Shown: positions 50,689-60,549, counted from the first letter of the stretch. The stretch: DNA of 64,000 bases from Streptomyces sp. NBC_01429 (GCF_036231945.1 NZ_CP109599.1:6041501-6105500), one strand, 5' to 3'. Made by a program: numbers and translations. The notes: generated from the sequence alone by a model not told the origin.

Positions 50689-52239
50689 TCAGCGCTGACG
50701 CGGCAGCGTGCGCTCCAGCCGCCGCCGCTCCGGCCCCGGCGGCACGTAGCGCACCGCGTCCACCGCGGTCCCCCGGGCGTAACCGGCCGGGTCCTCGTCG
50801 CTCAGCAGCCGGGCCAGCGCCTCCACCGCCCGCGGATCCTGACGCACCGCCAGACCGTGCGCTGCGGTGGCGGCCGTGTCCGCCTCCGGGTCGTTGAGCC
50901 GCGCCGCCAGCGCCTCCCGCAACTCGCGCGTGTCCGCCGCCATCCGTGCCAGCGCCAGCACCGCCCGGTCCCGGACCGAGGCGTCCGCGTCCCGGCTCAG
51001 CAGCACCCCCGCCCGCACCGCGTCCGCGTCGGCCTCGCCCGGCCCGGCGGACCCCGACGCCACGAGCCCGGTCAGCGCGAGCGCCACCCGCCGCCGTACC
51101 CCCGCGTCCGGATGCCCGGTATGGCGCAGCACCTCCGGGAGCGCCGCCGGATCGGCGTGCTGGCCCAGGGCGTCCAGCACCGCGCGGATCAGCTCCGGCT
51201 CCACCGCCTGCCGCGACAGCTCCCGCAGCAGCGGCACCGCGCGGCCGGCGAACGGACTCTCCCCGTCCACCCCCTCCGCCGAGCCGAGCCGGGCCAGCAC
51301 CCCGGCACCGAACGTCTGCCGCGCCGGTTCGTCGCTCGCACACCACCGCGTGGCGGCCAGGAACGTTTCCTCGTCCCCGCGCCGCCACAGCGCGGCCACC
51401 GCCTCCACCCAGTCGTCCCGGCGCGGATCCCCGCAGCGCAGCGCCCGCGCCGCCAGCTCCTCGCACGGCGTCGCGATCCCCAGCTACGCCTCCAGCATCG
51501 TCACGACGGCCGCGTGCCCGGTCTGCTGCTCCTGCCCGGCCACCGGCTCCCCGTCCCGCAGCAGCTCGACCACCACGGTCACCGAACCGTCCTCGCTGAT
51601 CCGGTCGATCCGGCGCACCACCGTCTCGTATCCGTCGCCGAAGCCGCGCAGCAGCGAAGCGCGCAGCTCCCGCGCGACATCGAGCGGCATCCAGCGCCGC
51701 GCCTCCGCGAGCGCCGCCTCCACCGCGTCCGCGCCGTACCGCAGCAGGACCCGTACGGTCGCGGTCGAGCCGCGCCGCGCGGCCAGCAGCAGCGGGGACT
51801 CGCCGCCGGGGCCCGGCAGGGCCGGATCGGCGCCGTACTCCAGCAGCGCCTCCGCCGTGTCGGCGAAGCCCTGGCGGACCGCCCAGACCAGCGCCGTCAG
51901 CTCGAACGCCTCCCGGCGGTCCGGCCTCGCCCCGGCGGCCAGCAACGCCCGTACGACCTCGGTGTGTCCGCCGCAAGCCGCCGCGCACAGCGGCAGGTCC
52001 CCGCCCTCCGGGCCGTCCGCGGGACCGCTCGGACGGTCGGGGTCGGCGCCCGCCGTGAGCAGCAGCCGCACCGGCCCCGGCGCGTCGCTGACCGCCGCCA
52101 GATACAGCGCCGTCTGGCCCTCCTCGTCGGTCGCCTCGGCGGGGACACCGGCCCTGAGCAGCGCCACGACGGCGTCGTCCGCGCCCTCGTACACCGCCTC
52201 GAAGAGGTCCCGTACGCCCGCTGTCGGCTCATTCGTCAT
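50689..52239 (-). pseudogene. Ankyrin-HEAT repeat protein interrupted by in-frame TAG
   Basis: Read on the minus strand from ATG 52239, residues 1-251 form ankyrin repeats (DEEGQTALYLAAVSD; TALVWAVRQGFADTAEALL; ESPLLLAARRGSTATVRVLL) ending TMLEA then TAG (51484-51486). The same frame continues without a break as LGIATPCEELAARALRCG and then HEAT-like repeats (PDAGVRRRVALALTGL; DASVRDRAVLALARM) to 50689. The continuation keeps Streptomyces codon bias, so the stop looks like a single-base change from GAG or CAG in one ~516-codon gene. A GTG at 51408 could restart the HEAT half but lacks a good ribosome site. Sequencing error is possible. Confidence 0.75.
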
Positions 52240-52291
52240 GCTTCGACCTTACGTTCGCCCGCGCGCCGGCGTCGCGCGCGGGCCGCGCCGC

Positions 52292-53191
52292 TCAGGTGTC
52301 GCAGTCCAGGACCGTTCCACACAGCCCGCAGCGCGCGCGGATCCGCCCCTTGACCGGGACCCGGATGCGCTGGAAACAGGTCGGGCAGGGGAAGGTGACA
52401 CGCAGTCCGTCCGGCAGCTGCTCGAAGGCGTGCGGCGAGTCGGTCTCGGGGGCCGCGCCGGGATGGTCGAGCGCGTGGCGGCGGGCCTTGGCGTAGCGGC
52501 GCCGGCCCGCCCAGCCGGCGGTGGTCAGCGGCGGACGCTGTTCGTCGTCGAGCGCCCGCGCCCTGCCTTTCGTATACGACGTGTAGCCCTGCGGACTGGT
52601 GAACCAGACGCGCGGATCCTCGTCGAACACGAGCGCGCGCTTGGCCAGGACGTAGCCGAACTCCTCCGGTGTGAGGTAGCCCAGCCGCTGGCTCTGCCCG
52701 CCGTGTTCGCGGTACGCGTCGAGCAGCAGCCATCCGGCGCCCAGATAGGTCGTGGCCGTGTCGGTGAGGATCTCGTTGTCGTGGATGCCCGGGAATCCGA
52801 TCCCCAGCCGGTGCAGCAGGACATGGGTGATCTCGTGTGCCAGGGCCGCGCCGATGTCCCTGCGGTGGGTGCGGAAGCGGTTGTTCAACTCGATGAAGTA
52901 CTCGGGCCCCGAAGTCAGTTCCACATGGGCCGCGTGTGTCATCTCCCGGAAACTCACGATCACGCGCGCCTCCGGCAGCCGGAGCTGCTGGACCAGCGCC
53001 TCGGCGACCCGCTGGGTGCCGAGATGGAGGTCGTCCAGATCGGAGAAGGCGACATCGGCCGGGGCCACGCTGGGGGCGTACGAGCGGATCCCGTCGGCCG
53101 AGAGCCGCTGGTAGAGCAGGGTGATCGCGGCGCGCGCGGTCTCCAGATGCGGATAGCCCTGCGCGGCTCCGCCGTCCTGGCCGTTCGTCAC
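52292..53191 (-). CDS. HEITH zinc metallopeptidase-like protein with C-terminal zinc ribbon
   Basis: 299 aa. Central motif ALAHEITHVLLHRLG (about 118-132) is a zincin HExxH, and EILTDTATTYLGAG further on could give the third ligand. The C-terminus has a four-Cys zinc ribbon: CPTCFQ ... RCGLCGTVLDC. No signal peptide, so intracellular; it may be a DNA- or protein-processing peptidase, but I cannot name the family. GTG 53191 falls within the first copy of a 17-bp tandem repeat. Confidence 0.75.
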   Translation of the reverse strand: MTNGQDGGAAQGYPHLETARAAITLLYQRLSADGIRSYAPSVAPADVAFSDLDDLHLGTQRVAEALVQQLRLPEARVIVSFREMTHAAHVELTSGPEYFIELNNRFRTHRRDIGAALAHEITHVLLHRLGIGFPGIHDNEILTDTATTYLGAGWLLLDAYREHGGQSQRLGYLTPEEFGYVLAKRALVFDEDPRVWFTSPQGYTSYTKGRARALDDEQRPPLTTAGWAGRRRYAKARRHALDHPGAAPETDSPHAFEQLPDGLRVTFPCPTCFQRIRVPVKGRIRARCGLCGTVLDCDT

Positions 53192-53259
53192 GTCCGTACC
53201 CCCGTCACGTCCGTACCCCCGTCACGTCCGTACCCCCGTCACGTCCGTACCCCCGTCAC
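53187..53259 (-). repeat. 17-bp tandem repeat, 4 copies, spanning a start codon
   Basis: Unit GTCACGTCCGTACCCCC on the plus strand, four perfect copies (53187-53254) plus GTCAC. On the coding strand each unit offers a G-rich run and a GTG, but as 17 is not a multiple of 3, starts in successive copies fall in different frames. Confidence 0.85.
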
Positions 53260-53400
53260 ATCACCCAACTCTACGGCGATGCGCCCGGCGGGGGAGGCGG
53301 GCGCGGGGGAGCGGCAGACGGGCGCGGGGCGACCGGGCTCGTGTCCGGTGATCGGACGATGTCTTGATATCGATGGCACTTGCTGGCCGAAAGACGGCTC

Positions 53401-53430
53401 TTGTGGCGCGACGGATCCCCTCCGCATAAT
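53401..53430 (+). promoter_or_regulatory. Possible promoter of the trypsin gene
   Basis: TTGTGG, 18 nt, CATAAT: a good match to a sigma-70-like promoter in otherwise GC-rich DNA. It would give a ~105-nt leader. Confidence 0.45.
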
Positions 53431-53542
53431 CCGGATCACGCTTTCTTGTCGGGCCCATGTCAGCACAATGCAACGCGCGTTGACCGGGTCTTTCCGCGTG
53501 AAACCCCCCATACCCCCACACATTGTTATGGAAGGCAATCCG

Positions 53543-54316
53543 TTGAGCATTCTGGGTGCCATCAAGAGATTCGCCGCCGTCGGCGCCGTCGTCCTCGCCG
53601 CCGTCAGCCTCCAGCCCACCTCCGCCTCCGCCGCCCCCGCCCCCATCGTCGGCGGCACCCGCGCGGCCCAGGGCGAATTCCCCTTCATGGTCCGGCTCTC
53701 CATGGGCTGTGGTGGCGCGCTCTACTCCTCCACCGTCGTCCTGACCGCCGCGCACTGCGTCAACGGCTCCGGCAACAACACCAGCATCACCGCCACCGCC
53801 GGTGTCGTGGACCTCCAGAGCAGCAGCGCCATCACCGTCAAGTCCACCAAGGTCCTCCAGGCCCCCGGCTACAACGGCGCGGGCAAGGACTGGGCGCTGA
53901 TCAAGCTCGCCTCCCCGATCACCAACCAGGCGACCCTGAAGCTCGCCACCAGCACCACGTACAACACCGGCACCTTCACCGTCGCCGGCTGGGGCGCCGC
54001 CACCGAGGGCGGCGCACAGCAGCGCTACCTGCTCAAGGCGTCCGTCCCGTTCGTCTCCGACGCCAGCTGCAACGCCTCCTATGGAGGCGAGGTCATCACC
54101 AGCGAGGAGATCTGCGCCGGCTACGCCTCGGGCGGCACCGACTCCTGCCAGGGCGACTCCGGCGGCCCGATGTTCCGCAAGGACAACGCCGGCGAGTACG
54201 TCCAGGTCGGCATCGTGAGCTGGGGCAACGGCTGCGCCCGGCCCGGCTACCCCGGCGTCTACACCAAGGTCTCGACCTTCGCCTCCGCGATCGCCTCGGC
54301 CGCGGCCACGCTGTAG
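53543..54316 (+). CDS. Secreted trypsin-like serine protease
   Basis: 257 aa from TTG 53543, chosen for GGAAGG 7 nt upstream; an ATG five codons earlier is the alternative. Signal peptide ~1-31, short propeptide APAP, mature start IVGGTRAAQGEFPFMV. Catalytic His71 (TAAHC), Asp116 (KDWALIKL), Ser206 (GDSGGP); Asp200 at the specificity pocket gives cleavage after Lys/Arg. Very close to Streptomyces griseus trypsin (from memory). Six Cys allow three disulfides. Confidence 0.95.
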   Translation: MSILGAIKRFAAVGAVVLAAVSLQPTSASAAPAPIVGGTRAAQGEFPFMVRLSMGCGGALYSSTVVLTAAHCVNGSGNNTSITATAGVVDLQSSSAITVKSTKVLQAPGYNGAGKDWALIKLASPITNQATLKLATSTTYNTGTFTVAGWGAATEGGAQQRYLLKASVPFVSDASCNASYGGEVITSEEICAGYASGGTDSCQGDSGGPMFRKDNAGEYVQVGIVSWGNGCARPGYPGVYTKVSTFASAIASAAATL

Positions 54317-54364
54317 CGCGACCGCGGCCCGCGACTCACCTCGCGCCGCCGCGCCGTCGTAGCG

Positions 54365-56245
54365 TCACTCGCCGGACGGGCTGCTCCCAGCCCGTCCGGC
54401 GAGCTGTACGTACGGGACACCCGCCGCGTCCGCCTCCCGGCCCGCCAGCTCCAGGACCCATACCTCGTTGGCGCCCGCGCGCAGAACGGGACCCGGGACG
54501 TACAGCGACTCCTGCGGACCGGCGGACGGCCAGTAGCGGCCCAGGCAGTGGCCGTTGACCCACACGAAGCCCCGGGTCCAGCCGGGCAGGGCGAGGCGGG
54601 CGTCGCCCGGGTCCCGCACATCGAAGGCGGCACGGTACAGGCCCCGGGTGTCACCCGGCGCCGTCGCCGCTGCCGTCGCTGTCGCCTCAGTCGCCGTCGC
54701 TTCCGTCCCGGCCGCTTCGGGCCGCGACGTCGCCCGGAACGGGAGCCCGGACACCGCCGCCGCGTCGTCGAACGCGTCCAGGCGCAGCCCCCGGGCTCTT
54801 ACCCCGTGCAGATACTGGAGCGAGTGCAGCGCCCCGCCCGTCAGCCCCTTGGACTCGCCCAGCCCCGGACCGTAGTTGACCCGGCCCAGCGACTCCACCC
54901 AGATCTCCACGGACGCCGGACCGGCCACCGGCTCCACCAGGGTCAGCGCCGAGCCGGAACCCTCGCCGCCGCGCGTGTGCGCCCGTACCCCGTCCACGTA
55001 CACCTCGGCCAGGTCACGCACCCCCGCCAGCGCCAGCGGCAGGGGCTTCCGGGGCCCCGGGACCTCCACCCGGTAGCGCACCAGACCGCGATCGACGTCC
55101 AGCTCCTCGAAGGTCGGCGGCAGCACCGTACGGGACTCCGGCCCGCCGAGCGCCTCCACGACCTCCTCCAGCGGCGCCCAGCCCGCGAACTCCGCCCGCA
55201 CCGGGGCCGCCAGGACGGCCGGCGGCTGCGGCACGCCGGGCAGCGGACCCTCCTGGTACTCCGCGAGGACCTCACGCATCAGATGGAACTTCTCCGTCGG
55301 CCGCCCCGCCTCGTCGATCGGCGCGTCGTAGTCGTACGACGTCACGTCCGGCTCCAGCGCGCCGCCGTTCAGCTCACCACCGCGATTGGCACCCGCCCAG
55401 CCCGCGAAGCTCGTACCGCCGTGCGCCATGTACACATTGACCGAGGCGCCGGGACCCGACTCCAGGATCTCCCGCAGCGCGGCCGCCGCGTCGGCCGCGT
55501 CCCGCACGGCGGGCTCGCCGCCCCAGTGCTCGAACCAGCCGCACCAGAACTCCATGCACATCAGCGGCCCCTCGGACCGGTGCCGGCGCAGCGTCTCGAA
55601 AGCGGCACGCGCGCCGGATCCGAAATTCACCGTCGCCAGCAGACCGGGAATCGAACCGCCGGACAGCATGTGGTCCTCGGGACCGTCCGAGGTGAACAGC
55701 GGCACAGTGATGCCGCACTCCCGGGTCAGCTCTGTCAGCCGCGCCAGATAAACCTGATCGCAGCCGTAACTTCCGTACTCGTTCTCGACCTGCACCATGA
55801 CCACCGGACCGCCCCGGTCGATCTGACGCGCCGCCACCTGCGGCAGCAGCCGCCGATACCAGCGCTCCACCGCCCCCAGGAACTCCGGATCACTGGTCCG
55901 CACCCGCGCCCCGAGCGGCCCGGTCAGCCAGTGCGGCAGCCCGCCGTTCTCCCACTCGGCACAGATGTACGGTCCCGGCCGCACGATCGCCCACAGCCCG
56001 GCCGCGTGCGCCGCGTCCAGGAACCTGCCCAACGCCTCCACTTCGTGGAGGCGGCCCGGCGCCGGCTCATGCAGATTCCACGGAACGTACGTCTCCACAC
56101 AGTTCAGACCCATGGCGCGCAGCATCGCGAGCCGGTGGTCCCACTGCTCCTCATGGACCCGGAAGTAGTGCAGAGCCCCCGACAGCAGTCGCACGGGCCT
56201 GCCGTCGATCAGAAACTCCGCCGGTCCCACGGTGAACTCGGGCAT
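54365..56245 (-). CDS. GH35 beta-galactosidase
   Basis: 626 aa, no signal peptide, so cytoplasmic. Catalytic acid Glu in VMVQVENEYGSYG and nucleophile Glu in LMCMEFWCGWFEHWGG; sugar-pocket motifs LLSGALHYFRV, VETYVPWNLHEP and RPGPYICAEWENGGLP. The C-terminal beta-sandwich domains end in NGHCLGRYWPSAGPQESLYVP-like sequence (split over the last 60 residues). A Thr/Glu/Ala hexapeptide-like repeat (TEATATEATATAAAT) interrupts the linker near residue 525. A divergent AraC gene is probably its regulator. Confidence 0.93.
   Translation of the reverse strand: MPEFTVGPAEFLIDGRPVRLLSGALHYFRVHEEQWDHRLAMLRAMGLNCVETYVPWNLHEPAPGRLHEVEALGRFLDAAHAAGLWAIVRPGPYICAEWENGGLPHWLTGPLGARVRTSDPEFLGAVERWYRRLLPQVAARQIDRGGPVVMVQVENEYGSYGCDQVYLARLTELTRECGITVPLFTSDGPEDHMLSGGSIPGLLATVNFGSGARAAFETLRRHRSEGPLMCMEFWCGWFEHWGGEPAVRDAADAAAALREILESGPGASVNVYMAHGGTSFAGWAGANRGGELNGGALEPDVTSYDYDAPIDEAGRPTEKFHLMREVLAEYQEGPLPGVPQPPAVLAAPVRAEFAGWAPLEEVVEALGGPESRTVLPPTFEELDVDRGLVRYRVEVPGPRKPLPLALAGVRDLAEVYVDGVRAHTRGGEGSGSALTLVEPVAGPASVEIWVESLGRVNYGPGLGESKGLTGGALHSLQYLHGVRARGLRLDAFDDAAAVSGLPFRATSRPEAAGTEATATEATATAAATAPGDTRGLYRAAFDVRDPGDARLALPGWTRGFVWVNGHCLGRYWPSAGPQESLYVPGPVLRAGANEVWVLELAGREADAAGVPYVQLAGRAGSSPSGE
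54370..54401. terminator. Hairpin terminator within the end of the beta-galactosidase gene
   Basis: 14-bp perfect stem CGCCGGACGGGCTG with loop CTCC, 54 nt after the convergent trypsin stop. It overlaps the last ten or so codons of the beta-galactosidase, so it can end the trypsin transcript and perhaps its own. Confidence 0.75.
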
Positions 56246-56500
56246 CGCCGCCGCACTCCCTCTCTCATCGATGCGCGTCCGGCTCATCGACCCTCGTCCG
56301 GACGCTCGACGGCCACCTTTCCCGTTGGCGTCCGGCGGGTCCATGGACAAAGATCGCCTCTGGTTGGACACATTTGACGGGCGCGAGCGCGGGCACGAGG
56401 ACGGCGGCACGGGTACGGGTACGGAGACGGCCCCGGCGGACGCCGCCCGCACGCCACGGCCGGGCACGCGCGGCGACAGCGAAAAAAAGAGGGGGCACGC
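56246..56500. promoter_or_regulatory. Divergent promoter region, beta-galactosidase / AraC regulator
   Basis: 255 nt containing less GC-rich DNA with TTGGACA (around 56364) and several GGCACGGGTACGGGTACGG words. No clear AraC half-site pair was found by eye. Confidence 0.4.
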
Positions 56501-57373
56501 ATGCGGCACACCTGGATGCGGTACTTCACGCCCAGCCCCGTCCACCACCGGCTCGGACTCGTCTGCCTCGGCGTCGGCCTCCAGCACGGCTCCCTGCCGA
56601 CGGTCGGACCACGCACCCTCGACCACCACGTGGCCGTGGTCATCAGCACCGGAAACGGATGGTTCCGCTCCGCCGACGGACGCCGCGTCGCCGTCACCGC
56701 GCCCGCACTGCTCTGGCTCACCCCCGGCACGCCCCACCACTACGGACCCGACCGCCACCACGGCTGGGACGAGAGCTTCGTCGCCTTCACCGGGCCCGCC
56801 ACCGCCACCTACACCGAACTGGGCTACATCGAGCCGGACCGGTCCGTCGTCCCCCTCCGCGACCCGGCCGACGCCCGCGCCGTCGTCGCCCGCATCGCCC
56901 GCGCCGCCCGCCGCGGCAACCCCCTCCGCGAAGTCGAGACCGGCGCCGCCGTCCACGAACTGCTCGTCGCGCTGCGCAGGGCCCGCGCCGGAACGGCGGC
57001 GGAGACCGACCCCGTACTCCAGGCCCTCGCCCGCGACGCCTGCCTGCCCCTCACCGTCGCCGACCACGCGGCCCGTCACGGCATGACCCCCGCCGCGCTG
57101 CGGACGGCCGTGCGCGCCGCCGCGGGCCGCACCCCCAAGGAATACCTCCTCGGTATCCGCCTCGGCCGCGCCAAGGAACTCCTCGCCGCCACGGAACTGC
57201 CCGTCGCCGCCGTCGCACGCCGCGTCGGCTACGACGACCCGGCCTACTTCTCCCGGCTGTTCACCCGCCGGGTCGGCCTCGCGCCCGTACGCTTCCGGGA
57301 ACAGGAGAGCCGCGCGCTGCCCGGCGCCACCCCGCAGCCCCCTCCAGCGTTCCGACCCGATCCCGCATTCTGA
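56501..57373 (+). CDS. AraC-family sugar-type regulator
   Basis: 290 aa. N-terminal cupin-like arabinose-binding domain (residues ~20-100, TPGTPHHYGPDRHHGWDESFVAF) and C-terminal double HTH (DHAARHGMTPAALRTAVRAAAG; AAVARRVGYDDPAYFSRLFTRRVG). ATG has AGAGGGGG 7 nt upstream. Position opposite a glycosidase suggests it senses a galactoside or similar sugar and activates that gene. Confidence 0.9.
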   Translation: MRHTWMRYFTPSPVHHRLGLVCLGVGLQHGSLPTVGPRTLDHHVAVVISTGNGWFRSADGRRVAVTAPALLWLTPGTPHHYGPDRHHGWDESFVAFTGPATATYTELGYIEPDRSVVPLRDPADARAVVARIARAARRGNPLREVETGAAVHELLVALRRARAGTAAETDPVLQALARDACLPLTVADHAARHGMTPAALRTAVRAAAGRTPKEYLLGIRLGRAKELLAATELPVAAVARRVGYDDPAYFSRLFTRRVGLAPVRFREQESRALPGATPQPPPAFRPDPAF

Positions 57374-57417
57374 TCAGCGACCGACGCCCGCTCCCGGTCC
57401 GTCTAAGCTGCCGGACC

Positions 57418-57774
57418 ATGACCACGAGTGACACCGGGAGCGACCCCGGCCCGGCCGGCACCGGCATGGACGACTCCGTACAGGCCGAGCTGAACCGGCT
57501 GCGTGCCTCCATCGACAACATCGACGCCGCCGTCGTCCACATGCTCGCCGAGCGCTTCAAGTGCACCCAGCAGGTCGGCGTCCTCAAGGCCGAGCACCAA
57601 CTGCCACCGGCCGACCCGTCCCGCGAGGCCCGTCAGATCACCCGGCTGCGAGAGCTGGCGGAGAGCGCACGGCTCGACCCGGCCTTCGCGGAGAAACTGC
57701 TCAATTTCATCATCGCCGAGGTGATCCGCCACCACGAGACGATCGCGGACGGGACACGCGGCAGCGACGCGTGA
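57418..57774 (+). CDS. Chorismate mutase (AroQ type)
   Basis: 118 aa, all-helical. LNRLRASIDNIDAAVVHMLAERFKCTQQVGVLKA is the AroQ pattern, with catalytic Arg and Lys residues (LRASID, VGVLKAEH) and the C-terminal IAEVIRHHETIADG (Glu/His). Rearranges chorismate to prephenate for Phe/Tyr synthesis. TAAGCT 8 nt before the ATG suggests a leaderless message. No signal peptide, so cytosolic. The 213 nt that follow hold only a short GC-rich promoter region before pepN. Confidence 0.93.
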   Translation: MTTSDTGSDPGPAGTGMDDSVQAELNRLRASIDNIDAAVVHMLAERFKCTQQVGVLKAEHQLPPADPSREARQITRLRELAESARLDPAFAEKLLNFIIAEVIRHHETIADGTRGSDA

Positions 57775-57987
57775 CGGACGGTACGACGAGACGGGCGCAG
57801 CGGGGGAGGGGAGCCGGGGACGCGACCCGGTCGGCCGGGACGTGACCCGGCGGCCGGGGGGCCGGCCGTAAAACGTCGCCGTACCCGGTCGGGCGGCGCC
57901 GACACGCTCCGTGACCCTGATACGCGTGCGCTCTGAGCGCAAATATCCCCCATGCGCCGGGCGCGACCCATCGTGCAGCATGAACCC

Positions 57988-60549
57988 ATGTCCGTACTGA
58001 CGCGCGACGAAGCGCAGACCCGAGCCCTGTTCCTGGATGTCCACCGCTACACGATCGCCCTCGACCTCACCACCGGCGAGGACACCTTCGACTCCCGCAC
58101 CCTCATCCGCTTCACCGCGCGCACGGCCGGGGACACCTTCGTCGAGCTGAAGCCCGCCACCCTGCGCTCCGTCACCCTCGACGGACAGCCGCTCGACCCC
58201 GCGGGCCTCGACGGCAACCGGCTCGCGCTGCGCGGCCTCACCGCCGGTGAACACGAACTGCGCGTCGACGCGGCGATGCGCTACTCCCGCACCGGCGAAG
58301 GCATGCACCGGTTCACCGACCCCACCGACGGCGCGACCTACGTCTACACCCAGATGTTCATGGAAGACGTCCAGCGCGTCTTCGCCGCCTTCGACCAGCC
58401 GGACCTCAAATCCGTCTTCGAACTGACCGTCACCGCACCCGCCGACTGGACCGTCCTCGGCAACAGCATCGCCGAACGCACCAGCACCGGCACCGGCACC
58501 GGCACCGGCACCGGCACTGATGAAACCGGCACCGGCACCGCACCGGCGGACGCGCACCGATGGACCCTCGCCCCCACCCCACTCCTGTCCACCTACCTCG
58601 TCGCCGTCGCCGCGGGCCCCTGGCACTCCATCCGCACCGAACACGCCGGGCTCCCCTTCGGCATCCACTGCCGCCGCTCCCTCGCCCCCCACCTCGACAC
58701 CGACGCCGAGGAAATCCTCGGCATCACCCGCGCCTGCTACGACCGCTACCACGAGAAGTTCGACGAGCCCTACCCCTTCGACTCCTACGACCAGGCATTC
58801 GTCCCCGAATTCAACGCCGGCGCCATGGAGAACCCCGGCCTCGTCACCTTCCGTGAGGAATACGTCTACCGCTCCGCGGTCACCGACACCGAACGCCAGA
58901 CCCGCGCCGTGGTCATCGCCCACGAGATGGCCCACATGTGGTTCGGCGACCTCGTCACCCTCACCTGGTGGGACGACATCTGGCTCAACGAGTCCTTCGC
59001 CGAATACATGGGCTACCAGATCCTCACCGAAGCCACCCGCTTCACCGACACCTGGGTCGACTTCGGCATCGGACGCAAAGCCTGGGGATACGACGCCGAC
59101 CAACGCCCCTCCACCCACCCCGTCGCCCCCGACCCCGACGCCGTACCCGACACCGCCGCCGCGCTCCTCAACTTCGACGGCATCTCCTACGCCAAGGGCG
59201 CCTCCGCGCTACGCCAACTCGTCGCCTGGCTCGGCGAGAAGGACTTCTTCGCCGGAATCAACATCCACTTCGCCCGGCACAAATTCGCCAACGCCACCCT
59301 CGCCGACTTCATCGACTCCCTCGCCCACGCCACCGACCGCGACGTCCACGCCTGGGCCGCGCAATGGCTCCGCACCACCGGAGTCGACACCCTCACCCCG
59401 CACATCACCGCCACCGACACCCGGTGGACCCTGGACATCACCCACGACGGCAGCCGCCCCCACCGCCTCACCCTCGGCAGCTACGACCCCGACCCCGCGG
59501 ACCCCGCCCGGCTCACCGCCCGCGACCCCATCGACCTCGACCTGCCCGGCACCGGCACCAGCACCGCCACCACCCACCCCGGCCCCCGCCCCGCCCTCGC
59601 CGTCCTCAACGACGGCGACCTCAGCTACGCCAAGGTCCGCCTCGACAGCGCCTCATGGGACACCGCGCTCCGCGCACTCTCCGGCATCCCCGACCCCCTC
59701 ACCCGCGCCGTCATCTGGAACGCCGCCCGCGACATGGTCCGCGACGGCGAACTCGCCCCCACCGCCTACCTCGACGCCGCCCGCGCCCACCTGCCCCACG
59801 AAACCGACCTCGCCCTCGTCCAAGGCGTCCTCGCCTTCGCCGCCGGTCAGATCACCGACCGCTACCTCATCCCCCAGGACCGGCCCGCCGCCCTCGCCAC
59901 CCTCACCGACCTCACCCGCGACCTCCTCCGCCGCACCGAGGACGGCAACAACCCCGGACTGCGCCTCACCGCCGTCCGCCACTTCATCGACGCCGCCACC
60001 CAGCCCGGCACACTCCAGGAATGGCTGGACTCCGGCAGCATCCCCGGCGGCCCCGAACTCGACCCCGAACTGCGCTGGCGCACCCTCACCCGACTCGCCG
60101 TCCTCGGCGCCGTCACCCCCACCACCATCGACACCGAACTCGACCACGACCCCAGCGCCACCGGCCAGGAAGGCGCCGCCCGCTGCCACGCCGCCCTCCC
60201 CGACCCGGACTCCAAAGCCCAGGCATGGGCCCGCCTCTTCGACTCCGACAACCTCTCCAACTACCTCTTCGCCGCCACCGCCCAAGGCTTCTGGCAGCCC
60301 GAACAGACCGACCTCGTCAAGGAATACGTCCCCCGCTTCTATCCCGAAGCCGTCGCCCTCGCCGACCGTCGCGGCCCCGCCATCGCCGACGCCGCCGGCC
60401 GCTACGCCTTCCCCCTCCACGCCATCGACGAGGAATCCCTCCACCTCGGACAGAAATGCCTCGACAGCACCGAAATGATCCCGGCGCTCCGCCGCAAAAT
60501 CGCCGACCAACTGGACGATCTGCGCCGGGCGTTGCGAGTACGCGGCTGA
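57988..60549 (+). CDS. pepN: Aminopeptidase N
   Basis: 853 aa M1 metallopeptidase. Exopeptidase motif GAMEN at 278-282; zinc site HEMAH (312-316) with Glu335 in LNESFAEYMG; C-terminal ERAP1-like helical domain. Removes N-terminal residues from peptides in the cytosol. The DNA has a (CACCGG)5 run (58485-58514), encoding a Thr-Gly repeat (STGTGTGTGTDETGTGTAP) inserted in the N-terminal beta domain at ~167-185, probably a surface loop. Confidence 0.95.
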   Translation: MSVLTRDEAQTRALFLDVHRYTIALDLTTGEDTFDSRTLIRFTARTAGDTFVELKPATLRSVTLDGQPLDPAGLDGNRLALRGLTAGEHELRVDAAMRYSRTGEGMHRFTDPTDGATYVYTQMFMEDVQRVFAAFDQPDLKSVFELTVTAPADWTVLGNSIAERTSTGTGTGTGTGTDETGTGTAPADAHRWTLAPTPLLSTYLVAVAAGPWHSIRTEHAGLPFGIHCRRSLAPHLDTDAEEILGITRACYDRYHEKFDEPYPFDSYDQAFVPEFNAGAMENPGLVTFREEYVYRSAVTDTERQTRAVVIAHEMAHMWFGDLVTLTWWDDIWLNESFAEYMGYQILTEATRFTDTWVDFGIGRKAWGYDADQRPSTHPVAPDPDAVPDTAAALLNFDGISYAKGASALRQLVAWLGEKDFFAGINIHFARHKFANATLADFIDSLAHATDRDVHAWAAQWLRTTGVDTLTPHITATDTRWTLDITHDGSRPHRLTLGSYDPDPADPARLTARDPIDLDLPGTGTSTATTHPGPRPALAVLNDGDLSYAKVRLDSASWDTALRALSGIPDPLTRAVIWNAARDMVRDGELAPTAYLDAARAHLPHETDLALVQGVLAFAAGQITDRYLIPQDRPAALATLTDLTRDLLRRTEDGNNPGLRLTAVRHFIDAATQPGTLQEWLDSGSIPGGPELDPELRWRTLTRLAVLGAVTPTTIDTELDHDPSATGQEGAARCHAALPDPDSKAQAWARLFDSDNLSNYLFAATAQGFWQPEQTDLVKEYVPRFYPEAVALADRRGPAIADAAGRYAFPLHAIDEESLHLGQKCLDSTEMIPALRRKIADQLDDLRRALRVRG

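Noticed and set aside
50867..53400. Very long plus-strand frame running into the trypsin gene
   Set aside because: Its upstream part is Ser/Arg/Pro shadow of the minus-strand ankyrin-HEAT and metallopeptidase genes; only the trypsin end is real.
58485..58514. Hexanucleotide run in pepN as a frameshift hot spot
   Set aside because: Copy changes are in multiples of 6 bp, so they keep the frame; the encoded Thr-Gly loop is likely harmless.
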